Shown here: positions 23,595-35,700 of the stretch, in pieces
How the letters are laid out: every line of letters starts with the position of its first letter
How positions within the stretch are numbered: the stretch's first letter is position 1
From: Hydractinia symbiolongicarpus
Lineage: Eukaryota > Cnidaria > Hydrozoa > Anthoathecata > Hydractiniidae
Length of the DNA stretch: 64,000 bases
Direction of reading: 5' to 3'
Assembly (NCBI RefSeq): GCF_029227915.1
Contig: NC_079889.1
Span: forward strand, 1,612,001-1,676,000
The notes under the pieces: generated by a model
What the model was told of the DNA's origin: nothing
Seen by the model: only the letters and a program-made list of their open reading frames with translations
Database searches by the model: none
Made by a program: the position numbers and the translations under genes

Positions 23595-23700
23595 CCAACC
23601 TCGTCCCCAGGGGCTTTTGCCTTTTTAACATCTGACCGGGCCGTCAAGTAAGCGCTAGCGGCTTTGACATGGAAACAAAGGCTAAGGACGGGGATGATTA
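23595..23700. repeat. Hairpin element of the CCTCGTCCCCAGGGG family
   Basis: The left end ACCAACCTCGTCCCCAGGGG and a degraded right end (AAGGACGGGGATGATTAAT) bracket about 65 bp, including an internal AAGCGCTAGCGGCTT. It is the same family as the cluster at 17.1-18.3 kb. Confidence 0.6.
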
Positions 23701-24349
23701 ATATAAATGTCTAGCAGTTAAATCAAAATTAAAAGTGAAAGTAAAAAGAAATTCAAACACAAAATTTAAAAATTAAAACACATTCAAATAAAACTGAATC
23801 TTGTTCAAAAGTTAGAAAAATTAACATGCGTATAAGTTTATTGGAATTCCAGATGATAGAATTTCAAATATCTCCTTTCGCGCTTCTTAATAATGTGGCA
23901 TCCTCCCCCGCAACTATAAATTGGCTGCTTGGCTTTTATTGCCGTGTCTAATATAGTTTGATTTAAACCTTACTTTTTAGGGGTTGATGCAGATATATTT
24001 TCTACACATTTCAATAACTAAAATGGTAACTTCATTATAAACACATTGCTTCGGAACATATTACTATTTTATTAATCTATCACTTAGCCTATTATAACAA
24101 GAAGTCACATGTTCAATTAGATATAGTGTCGTCAATTCTGTCTTCCAGTGCTCAATTCATAAAACATTTTATTGACTCAATTGTTATTCCACGAAACTGA
24201 ATATCACTTGTTAATTGTCGCTTGTAGGAAATATCGCTTTTCATTATTTTTTCTGTTCAAGGTTTCTTATATCTAAGTACCCTTTAACTAGTCTTGTGGA
24301 AAGTGTCGTATGGTTATTTCAAATCCTTATTTTAAATGCACCACTCTTG

Positions 24350-24355
24350 TTTATT
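24350..24355 (-). terminator. Poly(A) signal of the class C GPCR gene
   Basis: TTTATT on the plus strand gives AATAAA on the minus strand, 22 nt after the receptor stop codon. A canonical hexamer this close would give a very short 3'UTR. Confidence 0.5.
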
Positions 24356-24376
24356 TTTCAGTTTCTTCTGTTACAT

Positions 24377-26929
24377 TCATATTGTTGATTCCTCAAAATT
24401 ATGATAGCTATTTTGGACGAATTCCATGGTTCCATTAAATGTAGATGTGATGTTTTGCGCATGGATCGAGGCTGTTCTTTTCATGCGATGCAACCAAATC
24501 ATCCATGTTTTATACCCGTACAAAATACCGAGCACGGCTAAGTTGTTAAAAAAAATAATAAGAAAAAATGCAATCGGGTTTTGTTCATCTCTCGAGTATA
24601 TTGATAATAGTGCCATGATAATGAAGTTTAAAGAGGATACAAATACGGCATACATTATTAGAAGAGCCTCGTTGTACATATCGGGTAGGTTTCGTGCGCG
24701 GAAAGCTTGTATACCACACATTACTGAAAGTAAAACCAGATACAACATTGTCCACACCATGTGGAGGTTGTAATGACAAACTGTCACCACTGTTTGTTCT
24801 GCCATATTGATAATTTGCTTGCTTTTGATTGGTTCAAATTGATATAAAAAGCTTTGCAGGAAGATAAACAATGAAGTTGTTGCAAATGCAATCGCTATCT
24901 GGAGAGTTGTTGTAATTCGAACATGTGTTTTGTCGATCCGAAGATTCGAATTAAATATTCGAAGCAAAACTTCCGTTCGAATTAATATGATGGTAATAAT
25001 TAATACAGTCAAAAATCCCATTATATAAATTCTTAGTGAACAGGTGTGAACGTTGACATCAAGAACTGCGATAATGAAAGACAAAACCAAAAGAGATTGC
25101 AGAGAAACTTGAATAAAGGACAACTTTGCATTGCCTGTTCTAACAATTAAGGTGTGTTTGTGTTTAACGAGCGTGAAAAGTACAAAAGAATATGGTAAAA
25201 CTCCAATCAAAGTAAAAGCAACAACAAGAAATGTGGATATCAGCATCGGCTTTGCCTCTTTTAACTTTATACATACCCTTTCTTTATAAGGCATGTTGTT
25301 TTGAGGACATCGAGTACAATTTCCCTGTCCATATCCAGTTTTCACTAACCCCTTGCTACAGGGAACACAATCCCAACAACATGGTTTGTCATTATGGTAT
25401 AAGGGGTAAAGTCCTGGACTACATAAGGCTGAACAATGTGACACAGCCTTACCATTCTTTGGCCAAGCAATGTTGTTGGTTGTAAAAACCAATCCTGAAT
25501 CTGTCTTCCACTTTCCAATTGTATTTAAAGTCAATCCCTTATCCGTCTCTTGTACATTTGTTATAAAATAAGTGACTGTGCTTATATCTCCATTCAGATC
25601 AAATTTTACGGTTTCGTTCATCAGTCCTTTAAATTCAACGACCTTCATATAATTTTCGTTAAATTCTGTACGGTCACCAATGTGAGGAAAATCGGAACAA
25701 TTTTGACCACATTTTTCTCGAACAAATTTCTCCAAGCCAACTATAAACGCAGTAATTGCATTTCTAGTGTAACCTATTTTGTTCAACTTGAAGTAGGATT
25801 TGTAATCATTCAAAGTGACTCCATTACTATTTGACACATTGATTCCTCGTTTATTAAAAAATGTTTTCAAAAATGGATTATGCATTGAATCATGGTACGA
25901 CAAATTCCAAAAATAATCTTCAAATTCAGTATACTGTCCAGCATATGGTGTAATGCCTATTGCACCCGATAAAACACTGGGTTCAATTTTATTAAGCAAA
26001 GTGCCAGCACCAGTAACAGCTTCTGATAAAATCCATGTTTTGTTATGCATCCCGAGTTTTTCAGCTTGCTTAAAAAGTAACAGACTTGGCCGCGATAAAG
26101 CAAATAAAACGATAACTTCTGCTTTTTCGTCCTGTCTTAAAATTTCAACAGCTTTTGTCAATTCATCTTCATCGTAAGGCATCTCAAATAATACTTCTGC
26201 ACCAAGACAAATACCTTTAGCTTTCGCAAGTTCTCGAAAATGGTTCTGGCCTGCTCTACCATAAACATTATCAGTAGAGATGACAGAAACATATGTCCAG
26301 TTGAAATGAAGTATCAAATCCATAATAACTTGTACCTGAAATGTATCACTTGGTATTGTTCTCAGGAAGTCAGGGTAATCTGTTTTGCTGCTCAAAACTG
26401 GACTTGTAGCAGCGTAACTGATCATTACTAAATGTTCATCCGCCAATAACACACTTGCTCGTTGAGAAGCAGCAGAGGATGCTGGTCCTATGATTCCAAT
26501 ATGATGCTTTTCGTTTGCATCTTCCTGGCAACGGCATGTATTTTTTTCTTTTAATATTTTTTTTTTGGTATGCGTTTTGTTGACACGATTTTTTTCGTTT
26601 TGAATAACATAAAAGTCATCCAGCAACATATCCGTGAAAATCCCTGCTGTAATATCTAATTGCTCTTCTCCACAGGTGTCGTAAAAGACATAGCCAATAC
26701 GATACGACGATTGCTCATTAGCTTTCATTAGAACATATCTGACTATCTCTATATATTGAAGGCCATTCGCATTAAACCTCGATGGAGAAGTATTATAGAC
26801 AGGAAACATTCCCGTGACGTAATAATCAACCCTACCACTAGACATTTTGCTGACGCTAGCGCATTTGTTGTCAGTTAAAACTGACCTTGTCAACACAAAG
26901 AAGCAGTGAAGAAGAGCCAGGTGATTCAT
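24377..26929 (-). CDS. Class C G-protein-coupled receptor, mGluR-like (intronless)
   Basis: 850 residues in one exon. A signal peptide (about 1-19) is followed by a Venus-flytrap ligand-binding domain (about 33-480), with GIIGPASSAAS, ISYAATSPVLS, DTFQVQVIMDLILHFNWTYVSVI and NVYGRAG in the expected order. A Cys-rich NCD3G linker (about 499-553, nine Cys) precedes seven membrane helices (about 562-815). The third intracellular loop RNLPDMYNEA matches the mGluR-type loop that contacts G protein. In mGluRs a SDGWAD-type block supplies an Asp that binds the ligand amino group; here the same place reads SEAVTGAG (302-309), so the amino-acid pocket is altered and the ligand need not be glutamate. 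A Lys-rich insert (about 113-133) lies in lobe 1. Tail short (about 35 residues). A lack of introns suggests an old retrocopy or a lineage-expanded family. Confidence 0.93.
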   Translation of the reverse strand: MNHLALLHCFFVLTRSVLTDNKCASVSKMSSGRVDYYVTGMFPVYNTSPSRFNANGLQYIEIVRYVLMKANEQSSYRIGYVFYDTCGEEQLDITAGIFTDMLLDDFYVIQNEKNRVNKTHTKKKILKEKNTCRCQEDANEKHHIGIIGPASSAASQRASVLLADEHLVMISYAATSPVLSSKTDYPDFLRTIPSDTFQVQVIMDLILHFNWTYVSVISTDNVYGRAGQNHFRELAKAKGICLGAEVLFEMPYDEDELTKAVEILRQDEKAEVIVLFALSRPSLLLFKQAEKLGMHNKTWILSEAVTGAGTLLNKIEPSVLSGAIGITPYAGQYTEFEDYFWNLSYHDSMHNPFLKTFFNKRGINVSNSNGVTLNDYKSYFKLNKIGYTRNAITAFIVGLEKFVREKCGQNCSDFPHIGDRTEFNENYMKVVEFKGLMNETVKFDLNGDISTVTYFITNVQETDKGLTLNTIGKWKTDSGLVFTTNNIAWPKNGKAVSHCSALCSPGLYPLYHNDKPCCWDCVPCSKGLVKTGYGQGNCTRCPQNNMPYKERVCIKLKEAKPMLISTFLVVAFTLIGVLPYSFVLFTLVKHKHTLIVRTGNAKLSFIQVSLQSLLVLSFIIAVLDVNVHTCSLRIYIMGFLTVLIITIILIRTEVLLRIFNSNLRIDKTHVRITTTLQIAIAFATTSLFIFLQSFLYQFEPIKSKQIINMAEQTVVTVCHYNLHMVWTMLYLVLLSVMCGIQAFRARNLPDMYNEALLIMYAVFVSSLNFIIMALLSIYSRDEQNPIAFFLIIFFNNLAVLGILYGYKTWMIWLHRMKRTASIHAQNITSTFNGTMEFVQNSYHNFEESTI

Positions 26930-28402
26930 TGTACCTTGTACCCAAGATTTAACGAGCCCGTACTAGCGTTGCCAGTTTAATTTTTTTCATTTCCTAACCA
27001 GAGGTTTTTTAATGTGAGATTTCTTTTTATAGGGCCTTTGAATCTGAAATCTATTTGATCAATAAATTGCTCAACCGATTATTTTAAATTATTAAATATC
27101 TTTGCGTTTCCTTTTTCTTTTCTTTTAAATAATTTGTTCAATATTTTAAGTGTTTGTTTCTGCACCGGTTTTCTATTTATTTTTATTTTGTTTGTAACCG
27201 ACTAATTGCTTGCTTTCTTTTCTGTAGAAAATCAAAGGTGGTACTCGCCTACTTGACCTCGCCTACCTGACATTTATTTCATGTATTATTTCGAATAATA
27301 TTTCTTTTAGTTATATTAAAACAGTGAAATTTTCTTATTTGAGAACGACATTGATATTCACCGCTAAAAAAAACAAAGGTAGACGTCTTTACAAATTTCA
27401 CGATCAATTACTTTTAAGCTTACCATATTCTCTGAAATTATCTTCCCAAAGATAATACAGAAATTATTATCGGACTAAAAATGTATCACGGGTTACAAAA
27501 TTCTGTTCAATAAATAATTTCCTCTGACAATTTTTTTATCAGGCAAGGTAGCAAAAGTCAACCTTCATCCCCCGATGCACTTTTACCATAGCGTTCTCAG
27601 TCTATTTGGAACCATTGGTCGATTAATTAAATTAGACCAAACCTCAAGTATCGCTGAAAAGCTGGTACAACATTGTAACGTACGCGAAATCGAAAACAAA
27701 TCATTACCATGGATCTGTTTCTCCACGGGGCGTAAAACGTGAAGGCGTGCGGGTTTTTTTCAAGGTGCCACATGCGCAGTAGCATAATATTGTACAATAT
27801 GCAGCGAAAAAAATGGCTTTTACGAAAATTAGAAACCATTCCTATTTTTCGCCGGTCGCTTACAAATCTAGCTAATCAAGATGCCTGGAATTTGTATACA
27901 AACTTATTTAATCGACACAAGACGGTCCAAACAAAAATATTTACTTATTTACTTTCGTGTTTACAAAAAAGATATATAACTTTGAAGCATTGAATAACAA
28001 CATTAGATCTTCCTCATTGTATTTATACAATTAGTATTTCATTTGTAACTATGGTTACTGTTAAACTTAATTTTTATGTTTGTTTTTAACATTGCAACCA
28101 ATCAACCAATCACAAAATCACAAATATAATTAATTTATTAATTTAATTTTGTTCCAAATATGTCCAAGAAGATTTTATCTTTTAAATTTCGTGGGAGTTA
28201 ATCTAATCACACGTCGTTGCGATGTTGAAGTGAATCAGGGAAGTGTACATTGAAATGAATAAAAAACCGCAACGCAATGACGTCAGCGTTTCCTTTTTTA
28301 ATATGAAAACTTTCACTTTGATGACTTAGACAAGCCATTTGTTTTTTTTTTTAAAAAATTATTTCTTGCTCAAGTATTTCTCATTTTACTCGCGGCCTGA
28401 TA
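26930..28402. other. Intergenic region
   Basis: It presumably includes the promoter of the minus-strand GPCR gene on its left side. ORFs at 27627-27993 on both strands overlap each other and have no recognisable domain. No gene is supported. Confidence 0.4.
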
Positions 28403-28539
28403 GTACAGACCGCTAATTCGAACACAGAAGGCGTCGGAAAATATTCGAAATATGCAGCAGTCAACAAAAGGAGTTTCATTAAGCAAGGGACCTAAATAAC
28501 GCATGTTCGAATTAAAGGTATTCGAATTAGCAGACACTA
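28403..28539. mobile_element. 137-bp inverted-repeat element (CTAATTCGAA ends)
   Basis: The ends GTACAGACCGCTAATTCGAA (left) and the inverted GTGTCTGCTAATTCGAATAC (right) pair over about 20 bp. Related fragments occur at about 14120-14290 and 46785-46860. Such short non-coding elements are typical MITEs; the ends resemble those of Tc1/pogo-derived miniature elements. Confidence 0.6.
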
Positions 28540-29003
28540 ATTACCTTTCTTAAATTAGCAGAAAAATATGGAAATACGTGTTTGCTTCACTTCACTTGAT
28601 AGTACTTTCTAAAACCTTTAGAAAAAAATTATATGTATCATATAAAAGTTTTTGTCAGGTCATTCTTTATCCCATCCCCCTCATTCGAATTTTATGGGTT
28701 GCTAGGTAACAGTAAACAGTAAAAACAGCTAACATGTTAATATGATTTAAAATAAAAATTATTAATAATAACATTTTTTAAATAATAAATTATGCATATG
28801 ATTCTCAGTTGATAACTTTATTATTTAAAAGTATAATTATTAATATTTTATACTACTTTATACTTTTTTACTCTTTTCTATTATACTCTTTTTTATATTA
28901 TAGTAGCTTTATTTAATTATACAATTCACACTTTCTTTAAAACTGGTAGCGCAAAATAATCGCTAAAAAATAATCACACAGTATTTACATCAAAGCTTAC
29001 AAA
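28540..29003. other. Spacer / promoter region of the EF-hand gene
   Basis: Very AT-rich sequence with TTATTATT runs. The promoter and 5'UTR of the gene starting at 29004 probably lie here; no distinct motif is claimed. Confidence 0.35.
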
Positions 29004-32000
29004 ATGTCTGTAAAATCAGCAAAAGATCTACAGAATATTTCAAGATTTGTTGCGAAGGACGACAAAAATAGTAACATGAAAGTGAGTGTCAACCCCGTTA
29101 CCATGGTAGTGACGGTAGAATATAATAATGAAAATAAAGAGACGGATGATTATGATCTAAATGACGACAAAGGTAGGAATACTATTGCCAATTAAAATAT
29201 TTTTTTTTATTCAAAGATCATCTCGTGGCTTGTGATTTAAATACATAAAAAATTTACAGGTGCGAAGTAGGCCAGTATCTAAACAAAAAAGTATTTATCC
29301 AAGGATACACGAAACACTTTGTTGAGAATACTAAATTGGGAAATTGTTGTTTTCAAATTGTTGTTGTTATAAAAAATGAAAAAAAAAATTGAAAAAAAAA
29401 AGAATTCTGTGTTTTATGTCTATTTAACCCTGAATTCCTTCATCAACTGAAATACTCCTATAATAAAGCCAAACTTGGTGTTTCTTACATTTCACTACTT
29501 CACTTGGCAACTTTCATTCGATTTTTTTGAAATCCTATTTTGTTTGCTGATATTGTTGAATGTCCGCGAAAAAAACATTGGTATTATTCACATCTGCCTT
29601 TTTCCCCTAATGGTAATATTATAAAGGGTAATAATGTAGGAAATATTCAACAAACTAAATTTACGTACCAACCAATCTTCCCGATTCATAGCACACAGCA
29701 AATCACTCTGCTTCAATAGCAACTAGTCTTTAATAATAACAAGATATTTAAACTTTTTAACATGGTTTGTTTTAAAATCATCATCCAAAGTTGAGTTTTT
29801 TGAAGAAAAAATGTTGATGTATATGAAGGTTTATCATGGCATACGAGTGTGTCCATTCTCTGGGGATAATGGTGCACGCCGATTGCATCTTTGGCAAATA
29901 TATTTGGTGTGATGAAATTTAAGTCGAGCTTTGCATATCGCTAGTATACTACACGGCAATAAGTAGGGTTCGAGCTGCACTTAGGGTAGTAGATCCGTTT
30001 ACTGCTCTCAGTTCTGAGGACCGTGCATAGAACCCCGGTCACGGTGAGGCAGTTTGATAGCTATGCACAAAGTGGTTTAATATTTGTTGAAAAAAGTTCG
30101 GTTTGTTCTTTATAAAACCAATTTACACGTTATTTTCATTTTTCTTTCTCTTGGAAATTCATGAATTGTTACATAATTTATCATTTTTAGATGCTGTGCT
30201 GCAACATCAAAAAGTTAAAAAAAAGAAACCAAAAAATGCTAAAGATGTTGATGACTACGGAATCCGAAAAGTTTTTAAAGCTTTCAAAGATGATATGAAT
30301 GCTGGTGTATCTGCAGATGAACTCATGGAGGTTGTTTTTCCCAGCTACTTTTCTTATTATTTAGCTGCCTATTATATGTTTTCTACTAATACAATAATAA
30401 CCAATTACCCCGGGCTGTACGGCAAAATATCAATATATTTTGGTACCGCCCAAAACAATTGGTTATTATTTTATTTTTTAACCGTCTAAGTTAGATAAAA
30501 ATAAAAAATGAGAGTTGTGGTTTAGTGTTCCTGGAGATAATATCATTCACTAGCACTACTTTCGTAAACACTCGAGGTCAAAATTCGGAACAATCCTGTC
30601 TAATAACAAACATTCTATGCAGAATTCGAATGTCCGTATAGAACACACATTTGTAAACAAAACATTGCGATGTTCGACACTGACAGAACAATGTATTGAA
30701 TGGGCAATTAAAATTTAGTTGCAGCAAATATTTAAGTACTAGTCATTAGCCCGTGGAAAAATCCACGGTTTCGCCTGTCCTTTTTTATACCACATCACAT
30801 GCGTCTCGCTACTTGCACAGCTAAGCTACCATCTTGCGTGACAGACAGACAGACGTATACGGGTATTGTAATATAGATTTTTTTTAACTAGCTAGCAAAC
30901 TGGCCAAAAATAACATGGGCTTCAACGAGTATTATATTGACTCAATAACCAAAAATCTGAAGGAACGGGTGTGAAAATGAGAGGAGACGTATTTGTTATA
31001 ACTTTGTCGTGTTGTGTTTTGTATTTTTGATAAAAGTGGATATCAGATCATTGTTTTTTTACGGAAAAATATAGCTAGTAGTTAACTAGCCATGTATTGT
31101 AGAAGTTAGATACATAATCATTTCCAATGCTTCTTTAAACTTGTTTACATTTTAAGCTACCATATTTCTTGACGACGGGAATACTGCAAAATATCGACCC
31201 GCCGTCAAGATTGCTTAGCCAATCAGATATCTTAAAAAACCACATTGCCTGCTTGAAAAAACCAGAAGGTTAACAATCTGTGATACTACTTGTAGCAATT
31301 GTTATGCAAATCGAGTAATATTGCTTCTAATTTTCAATATTTTATTTTACTTTTTTTGTGTGTGAGTGAGTGAGTGAGTGAGGGAAGGGGGAGTGAGAGT
31401 CAAGAAAGTTGCTGCGGTTGAGGCTGACGCACAAGAGCAAATTTATAAGATTCAAACTGTATTTGCATTCTCTACATAAGTATCTACCATAATAAAAATA
31501 ATCGACAAAAAAAATATACCCCTCTTTCCAGCTTCCTAGGCTGCTACGGAGTGGTAAGCAAGCATTCTTTTATAGTTTTACTTTGGTAGTTCGGCACATT
31601 ATTTTCCCAAGTGCTGTAAAGATGATGGATCGGGTCCCATTAGATCCATCATCTTTGCAGTACTTGGGAAGATAATGTGCAGTATTACTTATACAACGTG
31701 CATCGTTGTTCCTATAGCTTTAATAGTTGTTCAACCTCTAAAATATTTACAGTCAACCCTCTTAAAACAAAGAATCGCAATTAATTCGATATAGTAAAAC
31801 TTTATCTTTATCATTTCTTCCACTATATGTTTAGGTGTTTCATGAGATGGGATATAAAATAAATGATGCCGAATGTGCTCGTTTAAAACAGTATGCCGAT
31901 GCAGATGGAAATGGAAAATTGGATATTCAAGAATTTGTGAATCTTATTCTTTTTGTTTTTCTAAAGATTGAAGATACAGAGGTAACTAGCGTCTTTAAAG

Positions 32001-32777
32001 AAAGATAAAGTGCGTATTATAAGTTACGGTCTATTAAACACGAGGTGCAGTCTACTTATTAAGGGAGTTTTTTTAGCCAGATTTTTATCGACCAAGCATT
32101 TTAAACCACTTTATATTTTGACCGATTGTGTTGTCTTTTTTAAGTGCATTAGAAAGCCAAATGGCTTCTTAATGCAATTTTTGAGTTTAAAATTGTGATT
32201 TATGATAAGTCTTATTTGGCATTTCCAAAATTTAGTTAGTGAAAAGTGACAAGTAAGCAACGGGAAGTTTCTTCTTCCCGTCGGACAGTAGCTAAGTTAC
32301 ATTACCCGCTAGAAATACGTATGGGATTGCTCTAACGTTCTTGCCTCTACATTGCCAATTGCAGTAGATGGTTTGTAGCGAGTTGAAAACACTACATTGG
32401 AATGTAGTGTTTTATGATTACGCTACCACTACGCCATCTTCGCTAAAATCTGTGCAGTTGACTAATATATTTAACAACTCAATGTTTGTGCAAAATTTCT
32501 TTATACCGACTTTCTTACCGATATATTTTTATATTGTTGATTTTAGGATGAAGTGTTAGACGCCTTTAAAATCTTCGATTATGGCGACACAGGTTTTATT
32601 CCATCTGTTGAAATGAGACGCGTTTTGTTTAACTTGGGAGATAAATTATCGAATATTGAAATGGATTCTTTCATACAGAAAGGAGATTTAGATCGAGATG
32701 GAAATATTAATTATGGTGAGTTCACAAGAAATATGATTGAAAAAAGTAATGAGTACGAAAAATTACATAAACTTTAA
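29004..32777 (+). CDS. Calmodulin-like EF-hand calcium-binding protein (4 exons)
   Basis: Exons 29004-29172, 30191-30330, 31835-31981 and 32547-32777 join in phase (1,0,0) to give 228 residues. Three canonical calcium loops are visible: DADGNGKLDIQE (125-136), DYGDTGFIPSVE (163-174) and DLDRDGNINYGE (199-210). The first EF-hand (about 82-103, KDDMNAGVSADE) lacks the position-1 Asp and is probably inactive. The last two hands follow the calmodulin pattern GDKLSNIEMDSFIQKGD. The unusual N-terminal extension (1-75) is polar and Lys/Asp-rich, with a KKKKPKN stretch. The donor after exon 2 (GAG|GTTGTT) is weak, so that boundary is less certain. Likely a calcium sensor of the calmodulin/troponin C superfamily; I cannot name an orthologue. 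Start chosen at ATG 29004; no upstream exon was seen. Confidence 0.85.
30739..30878 (+). repeat. Interspersed repeat with CCGTGGAAAAATCCACGG hairpin head
   Basis: The copy begins ACTAGTCATTAGCCCGTGG, contains the perfect hairpin CCGTGGAAAAATCCACGG, then TTTTTTATACC and AGCTAAGCTACC, a (GACA)n run, and ends GTATACGGGTATTGTAATAT. A second near-complete copy sits at 57537-57694. Partial copies lie near 14325, 17210, 50930, 52640 and 56660. It lies inside intron 2 of the EF-hand gene. Confidence 0.75.
31358..31382. repeat. (GTGA)n microsatellite
   Basis: Six tandem GTGA/GAGT units inside intron 2 of the EF-hand gene, followed by a G-rich stretch. Confidence 0.8.
31594..31680 (+). ncRNA. Candidate intronic hairpin RNA (fully paired 38-bp stem)
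   Basis: Arms 31594-31631 and 31643-31680 are reverse complements over all 38 positions, with an 11-nt loop. There are three differences between the arms, and each gives a G-U pair when transcribed from the plus strand (A-C mismatches on the other strand). The plus strand is also the sense strand of the host EF-hand gene, whose second intron contains it. The size suits a pre-miRNA or an endogenous siRNA hairpin. An alternative is a small foldback transposon. No small-RNA data are available here, so expression is unproven. Confidence 0.45.
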
Positions 32778-32788
32778 ACTTGGATATA

Positions 32789-32794
32789 AATAAA
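32789..32794 (+). terminator. Poly(A) signal of the EF-hand gene
   Basis: An AATAAA hexamer lies 12 nt after the stop codon of the EF-hand protein. Confidence 0.6.
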
Positions 32795-35700
32795 AGAACT
32801 CAGAGAGAAAAACAAAAGAACTCAGAATATGACGTTGTAACTAGTTGTTGAGACCTTTAAGCTTAACGCCCACTGGACACGTTTCTGTAGTGTTAGCCTT
32901 AATACTACGGTGTTACGACACTCCTATAGAGTTAAAGAAGTAGGAACGGATATCAGTAACAGCCCTTAACCTTCTGGTGTTAAAAATAATTTTTTTTTAA
33001 TCTTATCAACCTTTTAGCGCCTTTTGTACCGCTTTTTAGATATATTTATCAGACATTCAAATTTACATGATTTAACGACGTTTTCACCAAGTTTTTATTT
33101 AGAAAATTTAAAAAGACGTTTAACGCCCAACGTGTATCATATTTTACTTAAAGCCGACGGCTCCCTACATGAATATGCTACTTCTGTGTTACTGTCTGTA
33201 ACAGGTACAGTGGATTTTCTTATTTTCCTTTGATGTAGCTGGACGAATTATGTCTCAATTGTTAAATCTTCTGATATTACAGTACGACCCTAATAACATT
33301 AATGTAACCTCAAAATCTTAATTTAAATTAAAGAAGCCAATACAATGCACTTAAAATTTTGAGACCGAAGAACTTGGTAACAGGGCGGTAATGTAAGTCA
33401 TTATTCACCGCGTTGGTAACTAGGGACAACCCAGGACCAAATTGAGTAAGTTTCCCAAACCTGGGTCCCCAAATCTGTTTCGATTAAACCTCAGTACATC
33501 TGCAACCGTTTGTCAAAAGTACATGATACTATACATTTTTTTCATCAGCGTTTCGATATCTATAAAATGAAGGCAACGAGTATACAAATTTCTAAAAAAC
33601 TTGTACTTTGGCAAGACCTTGCTTAAAATTTTAAGCTATAATATCTAGGCGTTGGTCAAAAACATACGATCCTAGACATTATTTTGATCAGCTTTTTAAG
33701 TTCTACACAATAGAAACAACGGGTGAACAAATTTGTAAAAACAAATTTTTGTGCATTGACGAGTCCTTGCTCACGTCATCAAAACTCAAGTGACGATTCT
33801 TTTTTATTGTTCTCATGCTTAAGTGGATTATTCCAGGGCCTTACCGCCTTATCCCATTTACTAATAGGCTAGTGTTTGTGCGTCTATGGCTGGTAAAGTG
33901 TATGTGTTCATATTTTTGATGCAGCCGAAAACCTTTGAGGGTAAAATAAGCTACGGTCTGTAAATATGCTGAATATCAGTAAATCGAAAGCTTGTTTTGA
34001 CGGGAAAACATAGACAACAGGAGGTTGTTGTTACTTGGACTGGCTTTACGTGCAATATACTTGTATCTTTCTATGCAAAATTTCAAAGGATATTATAGCT
34101 AACTAGTTCAAAAGTTTGAAGCTTATTTTAATAAAAAATTTGAAGTAAAAGCAAGGTAAATGCTGATGTCGAATAAATTAGGCATTGTCAATATATGTAG
34201 GGAAATTTTCTGTCATTTTCAGTTATACTTGGATACCCAATATTACATTAAAGATGATTTAAGTTATTAGCTATTTGTAGCTCGACTTTCGTGTAAGTCA
34301 CGAATGTCGAAATCCAACAGCCGTTTCGTAGCCCCTCCAAAGGATAAATTGTTATCTTAAAAAAAGTTATAGGTAATCAGTTGATATCCAAAAACAAAAC
34401 TGGAAATAAATTTGGGATAATTTAAATAAAGATTTGAGCCTAACAGTACATCTTAAAATCCTGTGATCTTTGGACACTCTTGATAGATTTTTCTGAAGGT
34501 AGACCGGATTCTCTACAAAATCAAGTGGGTTTGTGGCCGACCTACCCAAAGCGAAGCCTTGCCTTAAGAATGACCTTTTTCGAAAATGCACAAATTTTTC
34601 GCTGCGAAAGGATTTAAAGTCAATATATTAAAAGTCAACTTCTTTTGATTTTTAGATTTATTTTTTCAATGTATATGGAAGGTAGCCCATCAAAAAGGCT
34701 TTTGCTATAAGTCTAGTCAAGGTCAAATACTTAGGCGGTGAACACACCTCACCGATACCTAGAAAGCACTTTGACATGGTTTGTGGATATTAAAAAATCT
34801 AGTCCAAAGGTCAAACCCTCAGGCAAAGAATAAAACAACTCTAAAATGGTTTGTGTGGTGCACAATTTAGGTCACGGCGAAAAGTGCTACGGCATAAATG
34901 AGGGCGTACCTTAGCGATTGCTGGAAACTACGTTGACAAAGTTTGTGCACTATTATACTATATAGTCAAATATATCGAGATTGTCTGACCTAAAACAGGG
35001 CAGGCTAACATAGGATATATGTGCTAATCAACAACGGGAAGCGATAAAAGCAGGATTTCGTGCAATAATCTTTTTATTGTGTCACGTGACAGTGCTGCCC
35101 TAGTCTAAATCCGTGGCTGCAACCTATGTAAAAAAACGTAATGTCTACTTTGTTTGTGTGATGTATATGATTAAATATTTTCTTCCCTAACGTTGCGTTT
35201 TATCGCCTTGGTATTGGGAAAGGGATTTCCAACCATCTAATTATGTTAGATTATTTTCCTATAGAAACTTTCTTTCACATTTTAGTCTTTTTTTCGTTCT
35301 TTTGCAAAGGAGGACTATTATCTTCTTGATGGGTAATGACACAAGATTGTTATCAATAATTTTAATCTTTACTGAAGAATTCCAAACACGTTGTTATGTC
35401 AATTTTTAGTCCTTTTTTGTCATTAATTAGCGTGATTTTCTCTGGCAATAATTTTGCGATTCAATGTCAAATTTTTTGCTTTTCAGGCTTTATTTTTTAC
35501 AAATAAGGTCCGAGAATCACAATTGGGGAAATTATGTTTGTGAGCCCAAAGCTAAATAAAAGAATATGTCAAACACATTTTCTTTGTGAGTTTTTGTTTG
35601 TTTGTTAAAAGAAACTCTAATTAATCTTTTTCAATTTTTTCAATACATACGTAACTGTTCCTAGAAAAAGGTGCAATCTTGGCGATGAAAAAGCATGCAA

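Noticed and set aside
24426-26431. Plus-strand ORFs of 63-115 codons
   Set aside because: All are antisense to the class C GPCR exon.
29960-30070. GGGTTCGAGC and GAACCCCGG motifs suggesting a tRNA or SINE head
   Set aside because: Only isolated B-box-like pieces; no A box at proper spacing, no cloverleaf and no A-rich tail.
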